Source: Opeltia flavorubescens
Lineage: Eukaryota > Ascomycota > Lecanoromycetes > Teloschistales > Teloschistaceae
Length of the DNA stretch: 64,000 bases
Direction: 5' to 3'
NCBI GenBank assembly: GCA_000442125.1
Contig: KE546971.1
Coordinates: 126,583 to 190,582 of the forward strand
Positions 44,981 to 56,800 of this stretch are shown piece by piece. Made by a program: the position numbers and the translations under genes. Within the stretch, counting starts at the first letter, position 1. Each line of letters starts with the position of its first letter. The notes beneath the pieces are model-generated. The model saw nothing but the letters and a program-made list of their open reading frames with translations, was not told the origin of the DNA and did no database searches.

Positions 44981-47900
44981 GGTAGGCAATGACTGTACTA
45001 CCCAATGGCAGGGAATGGCTCAATTTATCAACAACATGAGTGGGGAAAAAAGCCTGAGCATGAAGCTTTCCGAAACATGAAGAGGGTTCACTGCTAAGCT
45101 TACTTAATCCATTTGGTAAGGCTGAACTTTTTGACAAACGTCTGGATAACGAATTGTTCTCATACTATGAGAGCTCAATAGGAGGTAAAGTTGAGAACAG
45201 CGGTGGCGTGTAAATACTGCCAACCAAGGCGGATTATTGCAGTCTCACAATTGTCACAATAGGTTCATGAGTGAACAGTCAATTGAACACCTATAGTTTC
45301 TCAGTCGTCGAGGTGCCACCGGACAATACCCATCTACCTATATGAAACTGAGAACAAGGGACGTAATAGTATAACAAATAGCTTCGACGACCCCACCAGA
45401 CCCTGCAAATACACCGTTCTCATGTACAAAACAAAATAGCTCGGTCTAACAGTAGGTGTACATGGGTATATGAAATCATCGCACGCTGAAATCATCCACC
45501 TCGATACCAGCTCGAGTTTGTGATGGGACAAAGCATAGAGGCTCCATAACAAAGAGCTCCAGGAAACATCTGTGATATGGGCTTGGAAGGGATACTGAGA
45601 CTGTCGGTGGCTAGTAGCGGGAAATCGGGACGGCGATTGAGAAGTAATGATATGGTGTCGACAGCTTGACTCGATGGTAATGTTCCCACTGCCGTGCGAG
45701 TAGTGGGTGTCAACTGAGGAAATGTGCGAGTCGACAGCGCTGGGTTCTGAGAATGGGTTCTTCCTGCTGTCCGGCAGAGGATCAATGTTAGGGGACAGCT
45801 GATTCGAGTATATCCCCAAGCGAATGTATATGCAGCAGAAAAGCCACGCTTTTCATCCTCTTAGTGTTGATTTATTTCTCCGATTGACTGCTCCGAACTG
45901 GTGCGGTATTGAAGGCCAATTATAAATTGCTCCAGTAGATGGAAGCAGCTCTCATTTAGGCAGCTGAGGAAGTGGACGATTAGGCGGAGGGCCGGGACAA
46001 GGTGGGTATTGAGGGCGACTAGAGCTGTGGTATTGTGCAGGCATGATGAGGCCTTGGAGAAGTTGACGACTTAGATGATGTCGTTAGATGGAGCTATAGC
46101 AGTTGAAGGCTTCGACGGACGCAACGGCAATCCGATTCGAGATATTAGGACTAGGAATGGTGGTATTACTGTCTAGACAGAGGAAGATGTCAGATATGAC
46201 GGGTGTGAAATAGCTCTGGAGACCGGCAAGATGGAATGTGAATTTGTTTTGAAGAGAAGAACTTGATCGGAAGGAGGTCCTAGATGTATTTATAATTCTT
46301 GGAGAGCCGCTCACCGCCAACATTTTTCATGGCCGGCAATCTGACTAGGGCCCATAAAACGGTCACCATCACAAACGGGCATGATTCCCGACAAGGCCTT
46401 AACCTTGAGACTTGCTAGGATGCGGCCTGTTTAGCTGGTTGACGCACTGACGTGGACTGGAGGGAAATTTGCAAACAGGGCTGATGGTGTGGCCGATGGA
46501 TTTAGAGGCAAATTGGATCAGCAATTGAGGGACCACATGATCAACCAGGGGGTCACCCCTGTCCCCTCAATGAGAGAGCACGTCACCTAAACAGAAGCTT
46601 GCATCTTGTATCATTGGCTTGTACAAGTAACGTTTGGCGGTGTGGCATCCCGCGAGGGCCGGTGACATGTAACCCTGAAACTTCATGATGTCGTTCTCCG
46701 AGCTTGGATGGAAAGACGGCCCTCTCTTGCCGTCCGCAATACGAGTATTTCTAACCAATACGAGCTTTAGAAATTGCGGTCCATTGAGTCATGTCTCAAC
46801 TTTCCTTCTTGCATAGCAACTGCAGATCGTGATCTTGACCTTCTTCACCATTGTCTCGCATTGTCAGACTCTCCAACATACCCACGAATCTTGTCATGAT
46901 GTATGAGAATTTGGAGCCAAATCCAGGGTCTTCCCTTAGTTGGACTTAATTGTTGGTACCATATCGAAGCGCCCTGAAATGGATGCAGCAAACGAGGCGA
47001 TAGCTCAAAAACCCCACGTGGCTCAGCGAGTATGCAACCACCTCAAAATTTGAATGCTAGGATGTCTCCTTGAATAATGGCCGATAGCTCCACCTGCCAA
47101 TCAGACACAACATTCAAACCTACATGATTGCCGGTCATGCAAGATGAAAGGTGTAATTCACCACCTGCAGACAGCAAAAACGAAAGCATCGGGTTTCCTC
47201 AGGTGGATTGTGGCAAATGACTGGGAATCGCCATGCATCACGCCACGCAGGCTAGGCCCCTGAGGCGGGGGGCGTTTACTTGTTACTTCCCAATCAGCTC
47301 GGCATGCCCGGAAATAACACCGAGCTGAACGCGAACGCCTTGGCGTTGAGCCTGTGTAGGAGTTCCATACGTTCGTAATCTCTGTAACATTCATTTTCCA
47401 TAACAATCCAGGGGTTATGGTGCTTCCATTGCCAAATTACTTGGACAAATGTTGAAGCCGTCGACCCGTGTTAGCGGCCCCCTGATGTATCTCAAATCTG
47501 GTAGCGAATAAGAAATCTGGTGGCTCTAGCGCTGATCACTGCAGGGGAAGGAACATCAAACGTGAAAGTACGGATGCGCACGTGGTGTGTATGCAGCTAA
47601 AATGCTGCCCACAATGCTGGAATTTCCTTCAGGGGGTCGACGACGCCCTCCTTGACGGTGCAACCGTAGCCGAGACTTGGGCGCCTCCCCCAGGCACGCC
47701 ATGCTGCATCTTTAGTTCACTGCAACCATCCCTCGTGCCTTCACACGTTCAAGGCTTCTCTTGATGTTGTACCGCCTACCTCAATGACCATGTCGCAAAT
47801 GACATTGAGATACTTTAAAGAGGTAATCGCCGATCTAGCTTGTGAGCTCCCACCCAAGGATTCTTTGAAACACCTAAAAGACCAGAGTGGTAAACGCGTG

Positions 47901-48667
47901 ATAACCGAAACTCGTTCGCTCGATGCAACCAAGACAAATCTGGGGTTGCTGCAAGAAATTCTACGGCACTTCTGGAATTGTTAATAGACCAAGGTTGGGG
48001 GCTACAATTTCCCAATCAATGAATGTTCCACATAAGCGAAATTGACCGTGTAGATAGCAATCCAGGAAAGGTAAGCACCAAAACAGCGGCGTCGCTAGCT
48101 TCGATGTCCTTGGCCTGAAGACAATTGAGCCCCAGAATAGACACGAATACACGAGCTTCATTTGCGGTGTGATTGCGCTCACTCCCACTTGTGGTCTTGT
48201 TGATGTCTGATGCAATTGCCGGCTGGACTTCCTCTTCAGTCCCCTGTGACGCCGCTAAAGAAGACTGCAGAATGTCCTGCATGCTTGCGACCACCAACAT
48301 TGGACGATTACAAACCCTCTATTAATAATTCATCCGGGCGGCGAATCAAGGTTCTACCCAATCTCTTGCTATACGGACGTGCATGAGTCCTGATGCCGAA
48401 GATCAACACGAGTGTAGGCACGTCCAAGATCAAGTAACCGAGAGCAACTGAGGGATCAAGCTGAAACGAATCAGCTGAAGTCGTAGATACGGCTGCAGGA
48501 TTCAAGTATCGTCCATCCATCAAATCCCGAGAGTAGTCGGAGTCGTGCGATATACCGTAAACATCAGCGTTATTGTAGATCGTTTTCATTTTGGGAGAAG
48601 TGCGGTCATGTCCGAGAATATGGCTCATGAGCTTTCCCCGTCGCCATTAGGTTTATCAGCAGTCGTT
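44981..48667. other. 3.7 kb without a supported gene
   Basis: Only short open frames on both strands. A 161-codon minus frame (45334..45819), a 95-codon minus frame (48016..48300) and a 106-codon minus frame (48308..48628, with one hydrophobic segment) show no family motif or linked exons. A 66-codon plus frame at 47784..47984 looks protein-like (ADLACELPPKDSLKHLKDQ) and may be a relic. No transposon ends were recognised. Confidence 0.4.
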
Positions 48668-49553
48668 CTACTCGTCCAGGATCTGTCCTTGATCCATTTG
48701 TGTAGATGCAATCCACTCCTCCATCATGGCCTGACCTGCCCCACCAGCCAGATCTTTGCCTCTGGCATACCCTCTCCGTTTTACAACAAGGCATAGGATG
48801 CGCCCATAGATTGAAAAGCCATCATACGACGTATGCATGGCTAGCTTCTTTTTGTCGTCCGTGTCCTGGCCCTGGCCCTGGTTTCCGGCCCCAGCCTTGG
48901 ACAGCCTTGAGCTTTTGTTTGGGGTCATGGGTTTGGGGTCATCAAAAGCTGGGCTCGAACTGCCAGAAACAAACAACTCCTCTTCATGCTCTGTTGTAAC
49001 CGGGCCATCCTCGTTGTTGGCAGCAGCAATCTTAGTCAGATCCAACATATTCTCATCTTGACTTTCCTCTCGAGGGATGACGGGTTCCGTAGCATCGGCT
49101 ATCTCCATAGGCATATCTTGTGTTCCTTCACCGGTCAATTTCCTTTCCGTGGATCCGAGTCTGGGTTTCTCGGTTTTGGCTCGTTTCTCCTTATGCAAGA
49201 TGGCATGCCGTGAGCTGGTTTCGGTTAGGAAGACTACAACCTCAAAATCGTCTACAGAACTCGTAAGCCTTTTACTCTCCGCGGCTCAACCCACGGAGTT
49301 TTTCTTCTCACACACCTTCCACAACAACATCCTTCCATCCCTTCTTTTTCCCACCCTTGCCTGACTTTGCCTTGGCATTTTCTTCTCGGAGCTTAGGAAG
49401 TACTAATGGGCGAACTGATTCGATGACACGAGGCAACGCCGGTGATGTTTCATTTAGAAGCCAACGATGAGCGTCGGCAGGCTTATCAAGATAGATACGA
49501 CATTCGAGAACCGAATATTGGGTGATACGGAGATAGCGACGGATTGGCGGCAT
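48668..49553 (-). CDS. conserved fungal protein, unknown function
   Basis: Two exons, 49553..49316 and 49251..48668 (phase 1), give 273 residues. Start chosen at MPPIRRYLRITQYSVLECRIYL, since the 15 residues upstream are unlike it. The N-terminal part (residues 1-105) is ordered: YLDKPADAHRWLLNETSPAL, VIESVRPLVLPKLREENAK and a basic patch KSGKGGKKKGWKDVVVE that joins DDFEVVVFLTETSSRHAIL across the intron. A disordered acidic linker follows. The last 60 residues are again ordered: HTSYDGFSIYGRILCLVVKRRG and LAGGAGQAMMEEWIASTQM. The two ordered ends joined by a linker suggest a small scaffold or nuclear protein. I do not recognise the family. It is divergent from the next gene, 298 bp between starts. 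Confidence 0.7.
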
Positions 49554-49851
49554 CGAATCGTGAATTGGGCTCTCCCTGACCAACGAGTCCTTGATCAAAG
49601 CCTACAAATCATTTGCCGTCTCACTACGTAAAGCAATGTCCTGATACCTTTGATGTTGGAAGGCACGGCCTGGTTGTTGGCTACTTCAATTGAAGATCGA
49701 AAGGAAGTTCAAGAAGGAAGGTGCAGTCGAGTGTGATGGCTAATCCCCGGTAAGACCGAACGAGTTTATTTACCGGTCGCTTCTTTCTACTTCTTCTTCT
49801 CCTCATATTATCGGTAGCAATGACTTTTAGCAATGCACCGTGATACGTAGA

Positions 49852-52533
49852 ATGCGGCCGTCAAGGCCTCAAGCGGTGGGTCACTCTTCAGGGTCAAGTC
49901 AGAAGAGCCAGAGGTCCTTCCGTCGTGCTTTCAATCCCCTCGATGATCCACGTCCTGAACCCTTCGTCTTTCCGACGAATCATCATCTAATTATAACAAC
50001 GCCTCAAGGTGTTTACACATACGGCCATCATGGAGTTACGGAGATCTTCAATTCTGGTAGTGAGAGTATCGTAGCAGCCAAGCGTGCAAGCCATGGCCCC
50101 AAGATCCTCGCTGTGGCCGATCATCAAGTCGTTTATCTTCACGATGTTCGCAAAGGCATTCAGAAGAGCTATGTATTGAGAGGAGAAGACGTTTGTTGTT
50201 GATTTCTCATACTTCCCTAGCTTACCTTCGTTGCAGGGATGTGTACGTATGCTTCGATATGCAAAGGATCCCGAACGTCTTCTTTTCACAACTACACTGA
50301 AAAACACCATTCAGGCCTATCATCTGGAGGACCTCCGGCTGTTAGACCCAGTTCATCATCATCCATCACCTCCAGATGTCTTTGCATTGTCATCGACCTC
50401 ACATTTGTTACTTTCTGCATCAATCTCGCCGTCAATAATTCAGCTGACCAGTTTTCTTCAAAAGTCTCGTTCTTTGACGTTGCTCCCTCAATGTTCTTCT
50501 ACCTACGCTGTGGCAGTAGAGTTTCATCCCGAACGTGGAAACCTTTTCCTTCTTGCTTTTGCTGATGGTACCTGTGCTATGTATGATGCAGCACCGCTGT
50601 TCCGTGGCAGTGTTGGGAGTGAACGAAATTCAAATGCGTCCAAGGCTGATACTGGGTGGGAAATATCCCACATCAAGGGACTACACGTATTCAGCAGAGT
50701 CACACGGCAAATTCCTACTGAATACAACCCTCGATCTAATGGCAGCGATCGCTCAGACTCGGCTTCCGTAGGTGACCGATATCAGGGCATAACAGCTGTA
50801 GGTTTGGTGCCAGGCTACAAGATGATTGCGGTCACTGTGGGCTCGGATGGTAGATGTTGTGTTATTGACTTTACAGCCTCTAAAGCTCGTGAGGCTACTC
50901 TTCTCGCTTCCTGGAACATTGGGGGTCCAGCAACGTGTCTCTCGATACTCACACCAAACCTACAGTCAGGTTTCAGTCTTCCTACCGCCAGCATTGGACA
51001 ACATGATCTTGTCTATCGCACTAGCTTCATTGCCATTGGACGTCAAGACGGTCAGGTACTACTGTTTGATCTTGACGGCAACCTCCTCATGCATCGGATC
51101 GCAACGCCAGAAGGACATGCCATTATCGATCTCGAATGGATGGAGGGAAGTGATTGGCCAGAGCCTTCAGCTCCTCGAACAACAGCACTGGTCTCAGATA
51201 AACCCATCCATCGAGCTAACAGGAAGAGTCTTGGATCAGTGCTTGCTGGTGGCCGCTTTGTTGCTGAAGAGGTGATTACAACCACGGATGTATCTGGAGC
51301 TGGAGAAGGATCTAGAGAAGCAAAGACGGGAAGAACAATCCCTTCCGGACTTGTACCTGATACGGCGGAGAGCAAAATTCATCCTGCTGGGGACAGCCAT
51401 CAGACACAGTAGGTGACTTTGCAAGATTCAGTACAGAGAGCTAATCGGATCAATGCAGGGAGGCCCCCGCGCTCAATTACTTGGACTTCCGATTATTACC
51501 TCCAGCTATCAAGAAAATGTTTCCCATAGAAACCGCCTACGAAGACATGTCTGGCAGACCGGACACAAGCTCTTCTGGCTCGCTTGGAGATATCTTGAAG
51601 AATTTTCAGTTTCCAAGCCCACCGCAGGGCATCCCGCCTCGAACATTACCGCAACATCATTGGTCGAGGGAACAGCCTCCGAAGAACAATTCTTGGGCTG
51701 CTGAAGAAGAGCCACACAGCACCATCACAGCGGAAAAGACTCACAGCCCTCATCTGAGCGAGGTAGATACTGTTGCGAAAGGAAACTCAACAAAGCCAGC
51801 TCTTGGCAGTGGACGGAGAAAACGTCGAGCCCTCGAGGAATTAAAAAATGGACCAGTCCAAGTGGCCACCAATCAGCTCGCCAAAGATCACGAAGAACTA
51901 TGGGCAGACATTGATTATGGCGAAGGATCGCCTATCGAAGACATCGCATCAACTGGCAAAGAGAATAACGCTTACAACGATGTCTCACACAAAAACCAAG
52001 TCAATCCTATCGGAACCCTGGACGCGGGATTGAATGAAAAGAGTGATGGTCAAGCTCCGAAGGCAGAGAGTCACCGTGGTATTCCTTTCACCATTCACGT
52101 AGACGAGCCCAGCGATCATCCACAGCCGCTCAGCGCCCATCCTGGAAAGGCCCCTACTTCAGGTCCGCTTTCTCGGGCTCCGGGCAACGTGAACAGCTCA
52201 CATTCCGCATCAGTCAACCGTGTGCCATGGTACCGACAGAGATATAAAAATGGGAGGCTCGACAGTCACCGTTCCTCGATATACGGGCCTGGAGCTCTTG
52301 CGAGGAAAGTGCAACAAGAAGTCATGATCACAGTGAATGTCGAACTGGATGTTTTGCGTCGAGAGATGGCTGGGAGCCTCATCGAGCAGAGGAAGTGGCT
52401 TGTAAAAGAGTTGATGAATGGTCAAGAGTGGACATTACGGGTTGAGGAAGAGAATCGCAAGCTGAGAGAAGAGCTGGCGAAGGAAAGGAGGAGGAAGGCA
52501 GTGGATAGGGAAGGTGCACGGACATTGTGTTAG
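49852..52533 (+). CDS. beta-propeller protein with C-terminal coiled coil, possibly NEDD1-like
   Basis: Three exons, 49852..50190, 50237..51408 and 51459..52533 (phases 0 and 2), give 861 residues. Start at MRPSRPQAVG. The first 420 residues look like a degenerate WD40 propeller: GVYTYGHHGVTEIF, KILAVADHQVVYLHDV, MLRYAKDPERLLFTTTL, AVAVEFHPERGNLFLLAFADGTC, KMIAVTVGSDGRCCVIDF and SFIAIGRQDGQVLLFDLDG. A long disordered segment follows, and the C-terminus (about residues 770-855) is a strong helix or coiled coil: KVQQEVMITVNVELDVLRRE, LIEQRKWLVKEL and VEEENRKLREELAKER. The propeller plus C-terminal helix recalls NEDD1, which targets gamma-tubulin complexes; this is an inference from layout. The WD repeats lack most of the textbook GH/WD pairs. 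Confidence 0.75.
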
Positions 52534-52954
52534 ATCTCGATGAAGCGGAATATTAGATAGCATTTTCTCGGAGCACATTTTGTAGTTATATTCATTCATA
52601 GCATTTGGAAGACCTCACCCAACTTTGTAGAATATATTTGTTCGGAACGTTGATCTGATGATCCGTACAGCAACTGAATTGTCTGTTCTTCCTGTTTTCC
52701 CTTCCGCTGCCCTCCCTAAATGTATTGTCGTTTCCGATATCTCCTGAAATCCTCTCCCTAATCCAACTCCCTCGCCCCCATGCTTCCTTCCAGCCCGGAT
52801 CATTCCGATAGAGCCCTTCACGACATCCTCTTCTCCACATCCCGTTTCCCTCCTATATCCCTCTTCTCCTTTAGTCCTCCTCACTCACCACCCCTCTTTC
52901 CACCCATTCCTTCCCTCCCCCCACCCCTCCCCCTTAGCACCAACCCCAACCAAC
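52534..52954. other. intergenic, no gene seen
   Basis: 3' flanks of two convergent genes; the right end is a long pyrimidine tract (about 52740-52950). Confidence 0.5.
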
Positions 52955-53590
52955 TCACCCCTCCTCAACAGCCCTCCTCTCCAAATCCTCAACCCCCCTC
53001 TCCAACTCCCTAATCCTCCCACCAACTCTCCTCTTGACCTCTTCCCCCCCTTCCCCTCTTATAGCCTCTTCATAAACTCTCTTTAGATTTTCGAATTCTT
53101 CCCTGGCCGCAGCGCGGTCGGAGTCGGCGTAGACGGAATGCTTGGAGGTTTCTTCGTGGGCTATGTCGAACTGTGGGAGAAGTTTGTTAGTTGAGTGGGT
53201 GTGGTGGTGTCTGTGGAAGGGAGGAGGAAATGTTTACCTCGTCTTTAGCTGTCGCGTATCTATTGAAAATTCTCGGGATCAGTTATCATCAATGTCACAT
53301 CAAGTGGAAAGCAGAGAGAAAAGAGAAGAAAAAGCAAGTTACATCTCCGTAATCTCCTCTATCTTTTCATCTGCGGTGGATTTGTTGCTGCTGGCGTAAT
53401 GTCTCCATATTTGCCCGTGGCTGCTTGTTGGGAGGATATGTGAATGTGGCTGGAGAAGAGGAAGAGAGCGAGCTTTTGGTCTGCGGAGCGAGGACTGATG
53501 AAGAGGTACTCGTTGCGGAGTGGATGAGGATAATCTGGAGAAGTTTTTAGATGTATGGGTGAAGGACAGTCGTGGTCGAGGAGGAGGCAT
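52955..53590 (-). CDS. small probable mitochondrial helical protein
   Basis: Three exons, 53590..53343, 53259..53238 (22 nt) and 53170..52955, give 161 residues with phases 2 and 0. The start at 53590 (MPPPRPRLSFTHTSKN) gives a basic, serine-rich presequence free of acidic residues for about 55 residues, ending near QIWRHYASSNKST. The mature part is charged helix: DEKIEEITEIYATAKDEFD, IAHEETSKHSVYADSDRAAA, REEFENLKRVYEEAIRG and VKRRVGGRIRELERGVEDLE. An ATG 17 codons upstream is possible. Location in mitochondria is inferred from the presequence. I cannot name the family. Confidence 0.7.
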
Positions 53591-53870
53591 AGTAATGGTC
53601 TGTGGAGATGTATGTTTCGTAGTATGTAAAGACGAATGCACCTCGGCTACGTCATTGAATATTCACTCCACGAATTTAGGTAAATCTCGTATATCGTTAA
53701 CGGAATATCAAACTCTCCTTAGAATAGATTTGAAAGTCTGTTCTTAAAATTATCTTTACCTACTCAGTTTTTAATCTGAGCACTCAACCTCATACTTTTC
53801 TTTCTAAACTAACGCCGAGCAATTGTTCCACCCTGCTCATCACAACCAACACACCTCCCACCCGTCCACA

Positions 53871-56800
53871 TCACCCGACCCACCTCCTCGCATTCAAGAA
53901 TATCCGAAACCAAGGCCCATAAGGCCCCCATCTCTCCAATCTCTCCCCAGGAACCCAACTCCCCACATCCGCCATGATAGTCCGTTCAGGATGCGGCATC
54001 AACGCCAGCACTCTCCCATCCCTACTCCTCACACCCGCAACACCCTGCGGACTACCGTTCGGATTGGCCGGATACTTCTCCGTAACATCCCCGTAATTAT
54101 CGATATAGCGTAGCGGAACCATGCCATCCCCATTGAGAGCCTGGAGGTTAGATGGAGAGGAAAATTGTGCTCTGCCTTCACCGTGGGAGACTACGATAGG
54201 AAGTTCCGAGTGCTCCATGCCTGTGAAGAATACTCCAGAATCTTGTTCCTTCTGGACTTTGACCATCGAATACCGGGCTTCGAATTGCTGGCTCTCATTT
54301 TCGACGAAAGTGGGCCAGTGCTCAGCACCGGGTATAAGCTCCGAAATGCGCGTCAGCATCTGACATCCATTGCAAACGCCAAGGGTGAAGGTATCAGGTC
54401 TGTTGAAGAACTCCCTGAAAGTATTTCTCGCACCCTCATGCATGAGAATAGATTTCGCCCACCCTAATCCCGCGCCGAGGACATCCCCGTAGGAGAACCC
54501 GCCGCAAAGAGCCAGGCCACGGAACCGCTCAAGGGAGAAGCCGTCGAGGATATCCGTCATATGTACGTCAATAGCGTCGAAGCCCGCTGCTCGAAAGGCG
54601 AAAGCCATTTCCGTATGGCCGTTCACGCCCTGCTCTCTCAGAATAGCCACACGTGGTCGATTGACAAGACCCTTGAGGCTAGTCATAGTCGGGAGACCTA
54701 TCTCAGCCGGGTTGAAGCTAAGTTTGTAAGAAATACCCGGATCCTTCGAGTCTAGTAGAGCTGAGAATTCGGATTCCGCGCAGGCGGGATTATCACGGAG
54801 TTTTTGCATTTCGACAGAAGTACTTGACCACCACTGTTGCATTTCCCCTCTGTCGAGTTCTAAGAGTGGCGTGTCCTGGTAACGGATCGTCAGCGACTGC
54901 TTCGAGGTTGGTTGAACGTATCCGATGGTTTTGATTAAACCCCTTGGAGGCCCGCATGTTGCGAAGCATTTGTTGAATTCCAGCTCGTTCCCTTTTCGAA
55001 CCTGGAAGATAGCGCCGAGTTCTTCGTGGAACAGTGATTCCATAATACTAGACTTCGATTGGGCAATGCCGTCAAGCGAGATATCGGCTCCACACCGTCC
55101 TGCAAACATCATCTCGGCGACAGCAGTAAGCAATCCTCCATCCGATATGTCGTGATATGCAAGCACGATATTCTCTTGATGCAGCTTCCCGACCGCTTCG
55201 ATGAAGTCTTTGATGACCTGAACATCGCGGACATCGGGTGCTTCGTTACCGATCTGACTTAGACACTGGGCTAGAGCTGATCCTCCCATAGCCTGGTGTC
55301 CTTGTGCCAGATTGACATATAGCAGAACCGTATCACCGACATCTTCAATGCGTCGTAGTTGCGGAGTCCAAGTCCGTCGCACGTCATCGACAAGCGAGAA
55401 AGCTGATATAACGACTGAAAGGGGGGCTGTGACGCTTTTTTGCTCTCCAGTACCATTATCCTTCCAGGATGCCTTCATAGACGTCGAGTCCTTACCAACT
55501 GGAATTGCTAGATCCAGTTCCGGACAAAGCTCTATACCTATCGCCTGAACAGCGTCATAAAGCTCAGCGCCCTCTCCAGGATGATTAACGGCTGCCATCC
55601 AATTCGCAGAAAGTTTCACACGCTTCAAATCACCCTTCGATTTGATATCTGCGGCGCTCAGATTCATGAGACTTTCTACGACTGCCATGCGCGCGGATGA
55701 TGCTGCTGAGATCAAGGCCAGGGTTGGTTTTTCCCCCATAGCCATTGCTTCTCCTCCTCGACTCTTCTGGTCGTGACTGAAGGACGTCAAAGTCACAGCT
55801 GCATCTGCCACAGGCGTCTGCCATGGTCCAACAAGCTGATCCTGAACGGTCAGGCCGCCGACACTACGATCACCAATGGTGATGAGAAACATCTTTGAGC
55901 CAACTGAAGGAAGAGAGAAGACAAGCCTGGTAGCTTGGTTTATCAACTCACCAAGGTCGGAGACCTCAAACATTGTATCGAGACTGGACATCGCGTCGAA
56001 GGCACGTAGATTCTTCTCAATCCTTGCGACGCTTCGCTCGATTGTTCGTCCTGGGGGGAAAAGGACATTCATAGGTAAGTCAATTGGTGGTATAGGGGTC
56101 TCGATTGTAGGCTCTCGATCTGTCAACACCAGTCTCGCGGAGCCATCTCGGCCTTTTCTAAGAACAGTTCCGACATCAGAGAAGCCGCATCTCTCACGTC
56201 GGCAGATGTTGGTAAAACGACCAACGGCCCCATCATTGACAAGTAGAACATATCTTTCCTGGGCCTCGTTGCACCAAATCTCAAGCGGGCTCATGCTATT
56301 ATCAGCGCTCTCGACTTTTCGCAATTCAAACGTTCCCCCAAACCCGGCGTCCTTGACCAGTTCAGGAAGAGCATTGGATAAACCTCCAGCACCGACGTCG
56401 TGAATGAATGCAATTGGACTTTCTTCTCCCAGCGCGACGCAACTATTTATCACCATCTGGGCACGCCTTTCCATTTCGGGGTTTCCACGTTGTACGCTGT
56501 CAAAGTCTAGCTCAGCGGTAGCCTCAGAGCCTGCGTTTGAAGAAGAAGCACCGCCACCCAAGCCGATAAGCATCGCCGGACCTCCAAGTACAATGACATG
56601 TGCCCCATCAAGGACCTTGTTGGGATCCTTGAGGGCATGTTGAGGCCTGACTGATCCGATCCCGCCAGCTATCATAATCGGCTTGTGATAACCTCTCCAT
56701 TCGGGTTCTTGGCCGGAACTGCCGGTATTTGTGAGTAAAGTCCTGAATACTCCAGTCAAAGCAGGGCGGCCGAATTCATTGTTGAAACGTGCAGAGCCAA

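Noticed and set aside
45334-45819. 161-codon minus frame
   Set aside because: Composition is unlike protein and it has no linked exons or motif.
48308-48628. 106-codon minus frame with one hydrophobic segment
   Set aside because: The segment faintly recalls the first helix of PF20684 proteins, but nothing else of that family follows.
48836-48900. CRISPR-like or minisatellite repeat (CCTGGCCCTGGCCCTGG)
   Set aside because: A three-unit repeat inside a coding exon (GQGQGQ region). It is not an array.
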